NCBI GenBank assembly: GCA_910592005.1
Contig: CAJVPP010002812.1
Span: 1-13,458, forward strand
DNA from: Funneliformis mosseae
Lineage: Eukaryota > Glomeromycota > Glomeromycetes > Glomerales > Glomeraceae
Reading direction: 5' to 3'
Length of the DNA stretch: 13,458 nucleotides
Below the pieces are notes generated by a model. It did not search any database and had not been told where the DNA came from. It worked only from the letters and a program-made list of their open reading frames with translations. How positions within the stretch are numbered: the first letter of the stretch is position 1; each line of letters opens with the position of its first letter. Below are positions 1-7,762 of this stretch, one piece after another. The position numbers and the translations under genes were made by a program.

Positions 1-1297
1 AATAACATCAAAAACTAAAATGCAATAAAAATTTCAATTTTGTTAAAAAATTCCCGGAACCTGATTTTCCTAGCAATCGACCTATATAAGTAACATTTTT
101 TGTATAATAAATCTTTCTGTAATATTTTTTAATAAAATTAGATCGTAATATATATCATGTTTCTCTGCTTTTACTTTCTAAATTTTATATTTATCAAACA
201 TATTTTTATTTCTTTTGTGATTTATTACTTATAACTTTACTAATATATTTAAACTAGAAAATAGGACTGTAGTTAAGTTTAGAATAATCTTAACTAAAAA
301 AGTATTGCAAAAGCCAATCAGCATTGACTCAATTTTTGAGTGGACAGACATCAGAATACTTTGTGTAGATATATATAGTCCTTCACTTCGTTCTAAACTA
401 ATAATTAATTCCATATAGTTTGATTTTTCTAGGATAAACAAATAATAAACAAACCCATTTACTTTGGTTATTTTTAAAAATTCTTTATATGCACTTTTCT
501 GATTTATTGCAAAATCCTAAAAGTAAATATCAAAAAAAAACTTTTTTTATGAATCGAATTTAAAAAAGTACGAATTATAAAAGAGAATTCCCATGTCGCC
601 ATTTCGAAAATACAATGATGACTATGACTGAAATATAGTAAAGTCCAGAATGGCGCTTCACATTGTAAATTTTCATAAAGGAGTAATTTCATCATATAAG
701 TGATTTTATTTTTACAGCTAATAAAAGTAAAATTAGCCTATATTTGCTAATGTTCTTTCGAAATGTATTTTGTTTGGTGTTGCATCTGAAATTAACCAAA
801 AAAAATGAATAAATAAAATAGCATTGAACCTAATCCAAATGAACATGTATAGTGTGCATATATAAGTAGGGTCGGTTAGCGGTCAAAATTCTTTTTTCGC
901 CAGTTTTACTGACATGTCGACCAATAATATAATTTTGGCCTATTAGAAAGAATCTCTTTAACTGTCCTACTTCTTTATATATAAATTAATTTTTTTATTT
1001 TTATAAATAGTTTTTTAATGGCGCAGATAATAACCATATCGGTTACAGTCATGACCGGTCATAACCGTGACCATTAGCATATCAAATAAGTTAGGTTTGT
1101 GTAATTCCTTAATTTATCAGTAAGGTAGTACAAGCGATACTTTCTTGATAATAAGTATTAACTTTTGTTTAGGAAAAAACAGCAATTCAATAAACGAGCG
1201 TAATTATACTTATTATTAATGTCTATAAGTACGGTTATATAATACGTAACATTCAGCTTTTGAGTAGAGGAACGATGGTTGTTATTGATGGAAAATC
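1..1297. other. AT-rich spacer without a supported gene
   Basis: No open frame here has protein-like composition strong enough to call. Short open frames on both strands (for example around 220-440 and 504-695) are hydrophobic or of mixed composition and of a length expected by chance at this base composition. The only structures noted are an imperfect palindrome centred on GACCGGTC at 1041-1072 and one copy of a recurring CGGTCAAA word at 880-887. Confidence 0.6.
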
Positions 1298-1820
1298 ATG
1301 AACACAGCTTTTACGAGCGATATTTATCATTATTGTGATTTTCAAAAATTAAGAGAAGCAGATAATTGTACTTGTGGCATAGAAACTTCTTAAAAATTAT
1401 TTGCGGAAAAGAAATACCAACTGGAAAAAAGTTATTTTCGAAATTCATAAACAAAGAGTGATTTAAAAAAAAAATAAAATAAAGCATGTTAAACTGTCTT
1501 GCTTTCAAATGGATCTAAATGAATATTATTATATACCTAAAGTCGTCTGGTATAATTTTCTTTCGACTAGCTTAGCCGGCAAACATTTCTTTAAAAGGAA
1601 TTCCTCGTCAAACTATAATAATAAGATATCCTAATCACATTTTCAAGTCGCATAATACGTTTGAAAGGTGTATGCTAAAATTAGACGTGCTGCAACAAGC
1701 AGAAACCTACAACAAAAGTTATAATTTGATCCGTTTATACTACCTGACTTAAAATATATGCATTTAAAATAAAATAAACGCGCTATACTTTAACATTTTT
1801 TCATAAATGCATTTTTTGGT
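1298..1820 (+). pseudogene. Possible decayed coding relic, unknown product
   Basis: I do not recognise this product. From an ATG at 1298 a frame reads 31 codons with mixed, Cys-containing composition (…YHYCDFQKLREADNCTCG…) to a TAA at 1391. The same frame then continues 18 codons to another TAA at 1448. After a shift in the A-run near 1465-1480, a different frame is open for about 48 codons to TAA at 1632, with ATG at 1509 (MDLNEYYYIPKVVWYNFLST at its start). That frame goes on with stops at 1653, 1662 (TGA), 1722, 1770 and 1791. All these stops could be single C-to-T changes from CAA or CGA. Caution: in DNA this AT-rich a stop is expected about every 12 codons by chance, so only the 48-codon stretch is mildly unusual. 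The call rests mainly on amino-acid texture. It may be nothing. Confidence 0.22.
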
Positions 1821-1939
1821 TAGTATTATTTTTACAACCTCTAGATTTATATTTTTTCAGCTTCTATATATTTAATCTTTAATAAAATTTATAAATAGAT
1901 CCGTATTCAATGAACAATGTGAAAAAGTTCCAACACTGC

Positions 1940-2039
1940 ATATAATACCCGGTCTTACAAAACCTGAAAATAATATTCAGTGGTAATTTGAAGATGCCGG
2001 GTATTTTAGATGTGGATATTATAATGCCGGGTATTATAT
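1940..2039. repeat. MITE-like element with AATACCCGG inverted ends
   Basis: A perfect 13-bp inverted repeat, ATATAATACCCGG at 1940-1952 and its complement at 2027-2039, encloses about 74 bp. An internal direct copy of ATGCCGGGTATT lies at 1994-2005 and again at 2024-2035. A further outward copy of the word (AATAATACCCGG) lies at 2324-2335. The GC-containing core CCCGG stands out against AT-rich surroundings. A short palindromic element with TA-rich ends fits a Tc1/mariner-type MITE, with TA possibly as target site. No transposase is present, so it would be non-autonomous. The family assignment is inference. Confidence 0.4.
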
Positions 2040-2086
2040 AATAGTAGTTTGTAATACTCAAAATTAAAACTCTTTTTTTTTATTAG

Positions 2087-2296
2087 GACAAGGACACCTC
2101 CGAACAATCCAATGAATGTAAGTAACGGTAGATTTCTTTTAAAAAAAACATCAACACAATTTTTTTCATAGGACTTACCTCCGAATAATCCAAGTATTGA
2201 AAATCCGATAGCTACTAAGAAGGTAATTGTAATTATAATTAGTTTTTTATTTCAAAAATTTGATTGAATTTTTTTTAAACCACTTTTCAGAGTTAG
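2087..2296 (+). CDS. Candidate 3' mini-exons of a Pro/Asn-repeat gene
   Basis: Two exon-like stretches are flanked by good splice signals. The first, 2087-2117, is preceded by a T-run and TATTAG and followed by GTAAGT. The second, 2172-2222, is preceded by TTTTTTCATAG and followed by GTAATT. A third acceptor, CTTTTCAG, ends at 2290 and is followed by AGT TAG (stop 2294-2296). Spliced, they read in one frame: TRTPPNNPMN, then DLPPNNPSIENPIATKK, then S-stop. The PPNNP motif sits in both exons, so the exons may be diverged duplicates of each other. The introns would be 54 and 68 nt, close to the introns of the kinase gene in this window. The upstream exons and start were not found, and the MITE-like element lies just 5'. 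This could be the 3' end of a real gene or a relic. Function unknown. Confidence 0.28.
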
Positions 2297-2754
2297 TTAC
2301 GTGATGAGCATTTAGAACAGGTTAATAATACCCGGAGGCTTAAATAGGAAAATTTATTATGCCTAGTAAGTAACATTACACGGATCTTTTAAAGTGGGGT
2401 ACGGTCAAAGGGTGATATTATATGCAGTGCTAAAAGGTAGGTTAGTTGTTAGTGTAACACAAAAATAACATACCCGAAAAATTACCGATCGGTCAAAGAA
2501 AAATTATCACGAGATGAAAACAATCCATACTACGTCTTTCCAAACCGTATCCAACGGGGTCAACGACACTTACTATATTTTATGCATAGTATTATTTTTG
2601 AACGCTAACAATTAACTTGCAACTTTATTATTACGTATTATGTATTAAAAGCGTCTTGCTTAGAATAAAAATATTAAAAACTTCTTAATCAGGACAACTA
2701 AGTGTTTTGTCAAATGAATTTAATAAGGCATCAATAACAAATTAAATTGTTCTA
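2297..2754. other. Unexplained spacer with GC-richer islands
   Basis: No coding frame is supported. Two CGGTCAAAG words (2402-2410 and 2490-2498) and a GC-richer stretch at about 2541-2573 (…CCGTATCCAACGGGGTCAAC…) stand out from the AT background and resemble transposon-end or old repeat sequence, but no partner copy was found in the window. Confidence 0.35.
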
Positions 2755-2760
2755 TTTATT
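2755..2760 (-). promoter_or_regulatory. Poly(A) signal AATAAA for the ML-domain gene
   Basis: The minus strand carries AATAAA about 55 nt past the stop codon of the ML-domain gene, after a long T-rich run at about 2780-2800. Position and sequence fit a fungal poly(A) signal. The word is common in AT-rich DNA, so the call is modest. Confidence 0.35.
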
Positions 2761-2814
2761 TCAATTCTAATAAAAATGATAAAATATAAAAAAAAAATTA
2801 AAATAAAAGTAAAG

Positions 2815-3270
2815 TTATCGAGGAATAGGAAGCGCAGATGCATCTTTAGGTGGTGACTCATCGCCAACTAGGGCCATTGCACAGCCTAGATAATCTAAAT
2901 TTTCTGATTTAATATAAACCATGATTCCATAAGAATCAGATAAGACGGATGGTGTATAAACGTTCAAGGATATTTTAAATGGAGTTTTAGCTTTATATTG
3001 ACACCCTTTACAAAGCTGGAATAAAATAGGATCGTCCAAGTCTTTTCCAAAATATTCAACATATATGTTAGCTGTATCTGTGAAATCCGAGTCTAAAGTT
3101 CCGCTAACATCAAAAATATCGTATTGTCCTGGGACGACAGGATCAGGATTAAGATTTACGGAAATTTTGATTACGTTCTCTATGTCACATGAACCAAAGA
3201 TTGTAGGAATTGCATTGACCATTGAAAGCGTAGCCAATAAAATGAATGCAAAAATAAAACTTGGATGCAT
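2815..3270 (-). CDS. Secreted ML-domain (MD-2-related lipid-recognition) protein
   Basis: Single-exon gene for a 151-residue protein. Residues 1-20 form a signal peptide (short N-region with His, hydrophobic FIFAFILLATL core, cleavage probably after VNA), so the product should be secreted or vacuolar. The rest fits the ML/NPC2 fold, a single beta-sandwich that binds a lipid in its core. It has an early Cys28 (GSCDIE), a NPDPVVPG turn at 41-48 followed by a beta-rich segment (DIFDVSGTL), a CKGC pair at 87-90, and a late Cys130 in YLGCA. Cys28-Cys130 and Cys87-Cys90 match two of the conserved NPC2 disulfides; the third is absent. Fungal relatives are phosphatidylglycerol/phosphatidylinositol transfer proteins, and the length is about normal for the domain. 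The C-terminus is short and Pro-rich (DESPPKDASALPIPR). A TATA-like box lies about 91 nt upstream and AATAAA about 55 nt downstream. The lipid ligand cannot be told from sequence. An overlapping plus-strand frame at 3065-3286 is a shadow. Confidence 0.82.
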   Translation of the reverse strand: MHPSFIFAFILLATLSMVNAIPTIFGSCDIENVIKISVNLNPDPVVPGQYDIFDVSGTLDSDFTDTANIYVEYFGKDLDDPILFQLCKGCQYKAKTPFKISLNVYTPSVLSDSYGIMVYIKSENLDYLGCAMALVGDESPPKDASALPIPR

Positions 3271-3360
3271 TTCTTTGCAAAGGTAATTAATTAATAGTAA
3301 GTTTTTTCTTTATGAATGCAATTAATTACGTTGAATTCAGCGTAAATTGACATTATAGCC

Positions 3361-3368
3361 TTTTTATA
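3361..3368 (-). promoter_or_regulatory. TATA-like box upstream of the ML-domain gene
   Basis: On the minus strand TATAAAAA lies about 91 nt before the ATG at 3270, a reasonable distance for a core promoter with a short leader. The leader between is A/T-rich, and the start context GCAAAGAAATG has A at -3. The word alone is weak evidence in AT-rich DNA. Confidence 0.33.
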
Positions 3369-3370
3369 AT

Positions 3371-4870
3371 GAAAGTAATTTCTTATTCCAATTCAATAAT
3401 CCTTTTAAATTATTTTGAACATGTAATAATAAATGATTTTCCATAGTGTCTTAGTAATGTCCAAATATGGCTTATTCTCTTTATGGGATCGCTGCGTCGA
3501 TTAAATAATCATGATACTTTTTTGGAATTTTGACAATTTTTTAAAATAAAAAGAAATTTTATTGAAATTAGAGGTCTGAATCGGTCAAAAATTTTGTATT
3601 CGATTAATTAATTCATAAAATTTATGATTAATGACGATCATTGAAAGAATTAAATTGTCGATTTATGTATAATAACGTATGCTAAAAAAACTATATTTCA
3701 AATTTTTAATGGTAATGCATCTACAATTATTTTTGATTTTTTTTTTTTTTATTATTTATCATTAATTTTTTTTTTTGAAAAATATGGTTGAAAGTACAAA
3801 TAAAAAAGATATCTTTTTGTCAACAACTATATATACTAAATGATATTCAAATTTAACAGCTGATATAATTTTAATTAATTCTATTTCGCATAATTGAATA
3901 TCGCGAAAATAAAAATAATAAATTAACTAACTACCCGCTAGAAAAGTTTATTTGGATATTTATTAATTGATCTCCTTAGAAAAATAATGACAAGCCCAGG
4001 GTAAAATTATAAAATTTTTTTATCTTAAGCTTAAGGAAAAAAGGGGAAAAGGCTACAAAAAGAGAAAATTAACTAGATTCTATTTTAGACATATAAGTGA
4101 AAACTACCTAAAATATCTCTACCATGCTCCTGACGCAAAAACTGTTGATGTCTGACTTCTAAAATATTATTATTCGACGACCAAAAATTTAAAATCTAAA
4201 CTAAAGTAGCGATTTGATTTCTTGAAAACTTTTACAGTTAGCTATTTTAAACTTTATTATATAATAAAATAATGTAAATATTAAAAACAAGATCGTCTAC
4301 ATCATATGGGCGATCACAATAACTTATAATAATTATTATTATACATTTATTTATTTATGTATTTATTTATTTTTTAAAGAAAATAAATTAAAGAAGCTGA
4401 TAAATTAATTTTTTGAACTTTATTTCTACTTAATAATAAAAGCGGATATAATTGAATTTTTTATTAATTTATTTTATAAAAAAAATAATTGTTGGATAAA
4501 AATAACACTGCTTCTTCTACTCAAAAGACGAAAAATTTTCTTAAATGGCAAAATTAAAAAAACTTCTTCCGCAATTTCAAAATTATTATTCTTTTATCAA
4601 CATAATAAAATATGCTTTAATACTGAATCAACACGTGTTGCAAGGCTTTGTTGAATGGTTTCAGCTTCATTAGATTTTGAATATAAATTTCAATGGTAAC
4701 AATTAATTTTTCATCATCTTAGTATATTGTCAAATAAACTTCTTTCAAAAAGATCATTCAATGCTTACAACTTCTAATACATGGCGAAAATTTCTGGTTA
4801 ATAATTATCTATATATCCGGTAATTTACTTAATTTTTTTTATTAATAGCTTTTACAGTAAATGTCATAGG
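3371..4870. other. AT-rich spacer with simple repeats
   Basis: No gene is supported. The stretch holds poly-T runs at about 3739-3775, an (ATTT)n microsatellite at 4345-4375, and two perfect 12-bp palindromes: CTTAAGCTTAAG at 4024-4035 and CAACACGTGTTG at 4629-4640. The last few hundred bases before 4871 are the 3' flank of the kinase pseudogene K1. Confidence 0.6.
4345..4375. repeat. (ATTT)n microsatellite
   Basis: About seven ATTT units, one interrupted by ATGT, run into a T-run. It is a simple tetranucleotide repeat with no sign of function. Confidence 0.7.
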
Positions 4871-6555
4871 TTAGCTATTGGAGTATTGAGTTTTTAAAAA
4901 TTCAGGTTCGAGATTTGTTAAGGAATCAGGTAAATTTGGTAATCTAGTTATCTGAGTATTTTCGCAGTAAAGATAAGTTAAGGAGGTTATTGGAGTTTCA
5001 TAACAATAAAGTTCTGTTAATGTGTTAGGTAAAGTTGGTAAACTATTTATTTGAGTATTACTACAATTGAGTAATTTTAATTTCCGATATCTTTGCAATC
5101 CTCCTAAGTCGTTTAATATATCCTTGATAAGATCTGTAATCGTCAAACTTTTAACAGTATCATCATAAATGATGACGGATGTTTCATTATTCGACCCTAT
5201 TTCTACACTCATCTGATTAGAGTTTTGAATCAATCGAGATAACTCCCCATGTAATGAATTATTCATGCTAGATTGTATTTGTTGTTCTGACAATTGAAGG
5301 TCTGATTCTTCATTATTAATTTGATCATTTTCTATTTTATTTGTTTTTGTAATGATAGCATTTAATTTACCAACTACGTTGTTAATAACCGGACGGTTGT
5401 CTGGCTCGCTGTCCCAGCATTCTAATAATATCATAAAATATTTAATTATCTAAAACATTATATTTAAATTTCAATATATATATAATATATTTACCAGTAT
5501 AAATGTTTACATAGTCTTTAGGTGTATCAGGAATGATACTTTCTCTGCGTCCTTGTGTAATATCCATAACTAAACCAAAGTCGTATTGCTCGCCTTCAAA
5601 AGGAGGATGACCACTAGATATTTCCCACAAGAGCACGCCAATACTGTAAACGTCATTCTTCTCGGTTAACTTATAATGTTGCGATGTATTGTCACTTATT
5701 TCTCGAGAACCGAATCTTTTTGGAAAGAACACCAAAGATTTTTGACTGTTGATTACTCGCCGCTTCAATTCTTTTCGACAATCCAAAATCAGCAAGTTTA
5801 ATAATGCCTTGACGAATTAATATATTGCCAGAATGCTATTATATATAAAATTAATCATTAATCATTACTTATTAACAGCAATAATAAACAAAAATAAGAG
5901 ATATTAAGCAGGTTTACCAGATCACGATGCACTTTTCCTTCTTCATGTAAACACGACACAGCATGAGCCAACTGGTATGCAAATTTGTATTTATCTTCCC
6001 ATGTCAGCTTATCAAAATTATACTTTAAATAGTTTTTAAGTGTACCACCATCAGCATATTCCATTACTAACATATATTTTTTCGGTTTATCATTTTGATT
6101 TTCTAATTTTTTTTTTTTTTTAATATTTTAAAATATAAACGAGAGTTAAAAATAAAATAAAAACAATAATGCCTTTATATATCTTTAATAGACTTTATAT
6201 AACATTTTATACCTTGTTTTGAAGTTATCCCATAAAAACGGATAATATTATCATAAAAATCAACTTCACGCTGAAGTTCGAGCTAAATTATTACGAATAT
6301 TAATTTTAGCTTAAAGATTTTATACTAAGCAGTCCGAATCTCATAATATATTATATTTTGTAATTTACCTCACGAACAAGTTCTTTAATAGTTACCTCGT
6401 TAAAGTTATGAAACGATTTTAGAGCAAGTTGTTGTTTTGTATTTTTCCAATTTGCACAATAGACTTTCCAAAATTGCCTGTGCCGATCTTTTGGATATTG
6501 CTAAAATATTTATATTCGTAGCATCTGATCTATTACTTGAAATAATCCACTTTTA
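4871..6555 (-). pseudogene. TKL protein kinase with C-terminal LPX-type LRR, frameshifted (K1)
   Basis: A kinase-LRR gene in five exons on the minus strand: about 6555-6369, 6282-6213, 6102-5918, 5835-5495 and 5421-4871. The introns are 86, 110, 82 and 73 nt with GT-AG ends. All kinase landmarks are visible: glycine loop IGTGNFGK, lysine in LALKSF, hinge MLVMEYADGGTL, catalytic loop VHRDL|HSGN split by an intron, [10 protein letters not shown], and LLWEISSGHPPFEG, ending in CWDSEPDNRP. A polar linker (about 90 residues) leads to a short LRR tail with LPTLPNTL and LPNLPDSL. Frame breaks: one G is missing just after the glycine loop (near 6464), and about 11 bp are missing in the activation segment near 5725, between FGVL and PKRFG, where copy K2 keeps SYVDP. 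Stops TAA and TAG lie upstream of the first beta strand, and no good start codon is visible. One LRR also lacks a 7-residue LPxLPxx block (in frame). Family members are cytoplasmic Ser/Thr-type signalling kinases; partners are unknown. Unless the indels are assembly errors, it is a pseudogene. Confidence 0.85.
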
Positions 6556-7232
6556 AATTATCAGCAGCTTGTATATTGATTTAATTTTTTGAAAAAAAAA
6601 AAATTTATGTATAATTTTTTTTATGTAACTCTGAAAATCGTAACTTTATTTAAATCATAGTTTTCGATGATCGGATGAGTACAAATCAAATTTTTTGATT
6701 ATATTTATCGAGAATTTTCTTCAGATAATTAAAATATAAATTCTACAAAGCAATACTAGTGATTGTCGCTCTTTAATAATTAGGAAAAAGTTCCTTAAAA
6801 TGCCAGATTTTTTTTGTCTAACTTTATAAATAACCATAACCATACGACAATATATTTTGGGTTTCTTTTTGAGAAATTCGAATATGGTGAATGTATGTAT
6901 AGATTCATGTTAATAATAAGTTTTATTCTTACGAGTGAAAAAGATGATTAAAAAACAAAATAATTAATAATTAATCTATGAAATCAATCAAACACTATAT
7001 ATTTTGTAGATCTAGAAATATAGTAGTGATGAATGCAAAATTTTAAAAAAGAATTTTTCTAACTCACCGCACCACTACTGCGCCTCATATGATATTATCG
7101 GTTAAAAAAAATTTAAATTAAGACAAATAAACATAATAAAGAAAAGCTTAGCATTTAAAAATTTTTACTCTTGCGTTGCAACAGATCTGAAATTTATTAT
7201 AAAAAAGAAAAAATTCGACCGAAGGGAGCCAA
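6556..7232. other. Spacer between K1 and an upstream candidate exon
   Basis: No gene is clearly supported. On the minus strand a short ATG frame (MRRSSGA) at about 7067-7090 is followed by a consensus donor GTGAGT. It could be a small first exon, but no downstream partner could be tied to it. A candidate acceptor (AATTTCAG) at about 7181-7188 would splice to the exon at 7233. The remainder is AT-rich. Confidence 0.4.
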
Positions 7233-7409
7233 TTATACTTCATTAGAATTAAGAGTGTATAAAGGATTTCTTGAAGTAAATGAATGAGACTGTTGCGTGT
7301 TTACATGTAAATTTTGATCGAGTGGATTAATTGCACTAGTATTTCTATTATGATGTAAACTCTCTGATGCGGATTTAATTTTTTATTTCGTTAAATGTAA
7401 ATAAAACAT
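7233..7409 (-). pseudogene. Candidate exon of a Ser/Asn/His/Gln-rich protein, broken
   Basis: On the minus strand a frame from ATG at 7409 reads MFYLHLTK, then a TAA (7383-7385), then 50 open codons to TAA at 7233-7235. The open part has strong low-complexity protein texture: SASESLHHNRNTSAINPLDQ, then polar VNTQQSHSFTSRNP and YTLNSNEV. Such polar Ser/Asn/His/Gln composition uses few AT-only codons and is unlike random translation of this DNA. GAA|GTATAA near the end could be a splice donor, since a matching TTTCAG lies about 52 nt on, so the stop may lie within an intron. The single internal TAA is one change from CAA. It is not homologous to K1 or K2 as far as I can see, though it lies just 5' of K1 on the same strand and could be a lost N-terminal exon of that gene. 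Function unknown. Confidence 0.38.
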
Positions 7410-7487
7410 CTCAATCAATATTAAATCAAAAGCTTGCCTTCTATCATATTTGCATTAAGAAAAATATTAATAAGAAAGAAAAAAGAT

Positions 7488-7558
7488 GGTTTTTTGAATA
7501 AAAGAAAGTTGGTTTGTGAATAAAAGAAGGAAAAAATTAGTTTTGTGAATACGAAGAG
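7488..7558 (+). repeat. Degenerate 23-28 bp tandem repeat
   Basis: Three imperfect copies of a unit like TTGGTTTGTGAATAAAAGAAG begin near 7486, 7509 and 7537. The shared core is GAATA followed by a purine run. On the minus strand the same DNA is a pyrimidine-rich stretch with repeated TATTCACAAA, as often seen in fungal promoters or leaders. It sits just upstream of the minus-strand candidate exon ending at 7409. Confidence 0.5.
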
Positions 7559-7609
7559 AGAGTATATTTTATTAAATTGATGATGTAATAATTACATAAT
7601 TGTATCGTA

Positions 7610-7649
7610 TCACGTGAACCGGTGCTCATCACCGTTAAAATTACCGGTG
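7610..7649. promoter_or_regulatory. TCACGTGA palindrome plus two ACCGGTG words
   Basis: TCACGTGA (7610-7617, an E-box-like bHLH site) is followed by ACCGGTG at 7618-7624, CACCG at 7630-7634 and ACCGGTG again at 7643-7649. GGTG and CACC flank CTCAT, forming a small inverted repeat. These are the most GC-rich bases for several hundred positions and lie about 115 nt before the K2 start region, between divergent units. They may be regulatory sites of the K2 promoter or the end of an old repeat. The sequence cannot decide. Confidence 0.3.
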
Positions 7650-7762
7650 GCTTAGAAATTTGATTAACGTTACATGATTTACCGCGCGCATTTTTTTTTT
7701 TTTTTGCTTTTCTTCCAAGAATTTTGTTTCATTTCGTTATATACAAAATTTAATAAACCAAA

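Noticed and set aside
229..441. 70-codon minus-strand frame, and a 65-codon plus-strand frame over the same bases
   Set aside because: Both are open without clear protein texture or splice context. The plus frame (containing SIDSIFEWTDIRIL) is slightly more protein-like but lacks a start and is within chance length.
504..695. 63-codon minus-strand frame
   Set aside because: Hydrophobic mixed composition with no motif, start context or splice signals. The plus strand reading (MSPFRKYNDDYD) is too short to support.
1311..1508. 65-codon minus-strand open frame
   Set aside because: It is Phe/Asn/Leu-rich and antisense to A-rich DNA. The plus strand here has the better, though weak, coding texture.
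1879..2061. 60-codon minus-strand open frame with repeated PGI
   Set aside because: The PGI repeats are just translation of the repeated ATGCCGGGTATT words of the MITE-like element.
3065..3286. 73-codon plus-strand open frame
   Set aside because: It lies antisense inside the ML-domain gene, whose composition and signal peptide are far more convincing.
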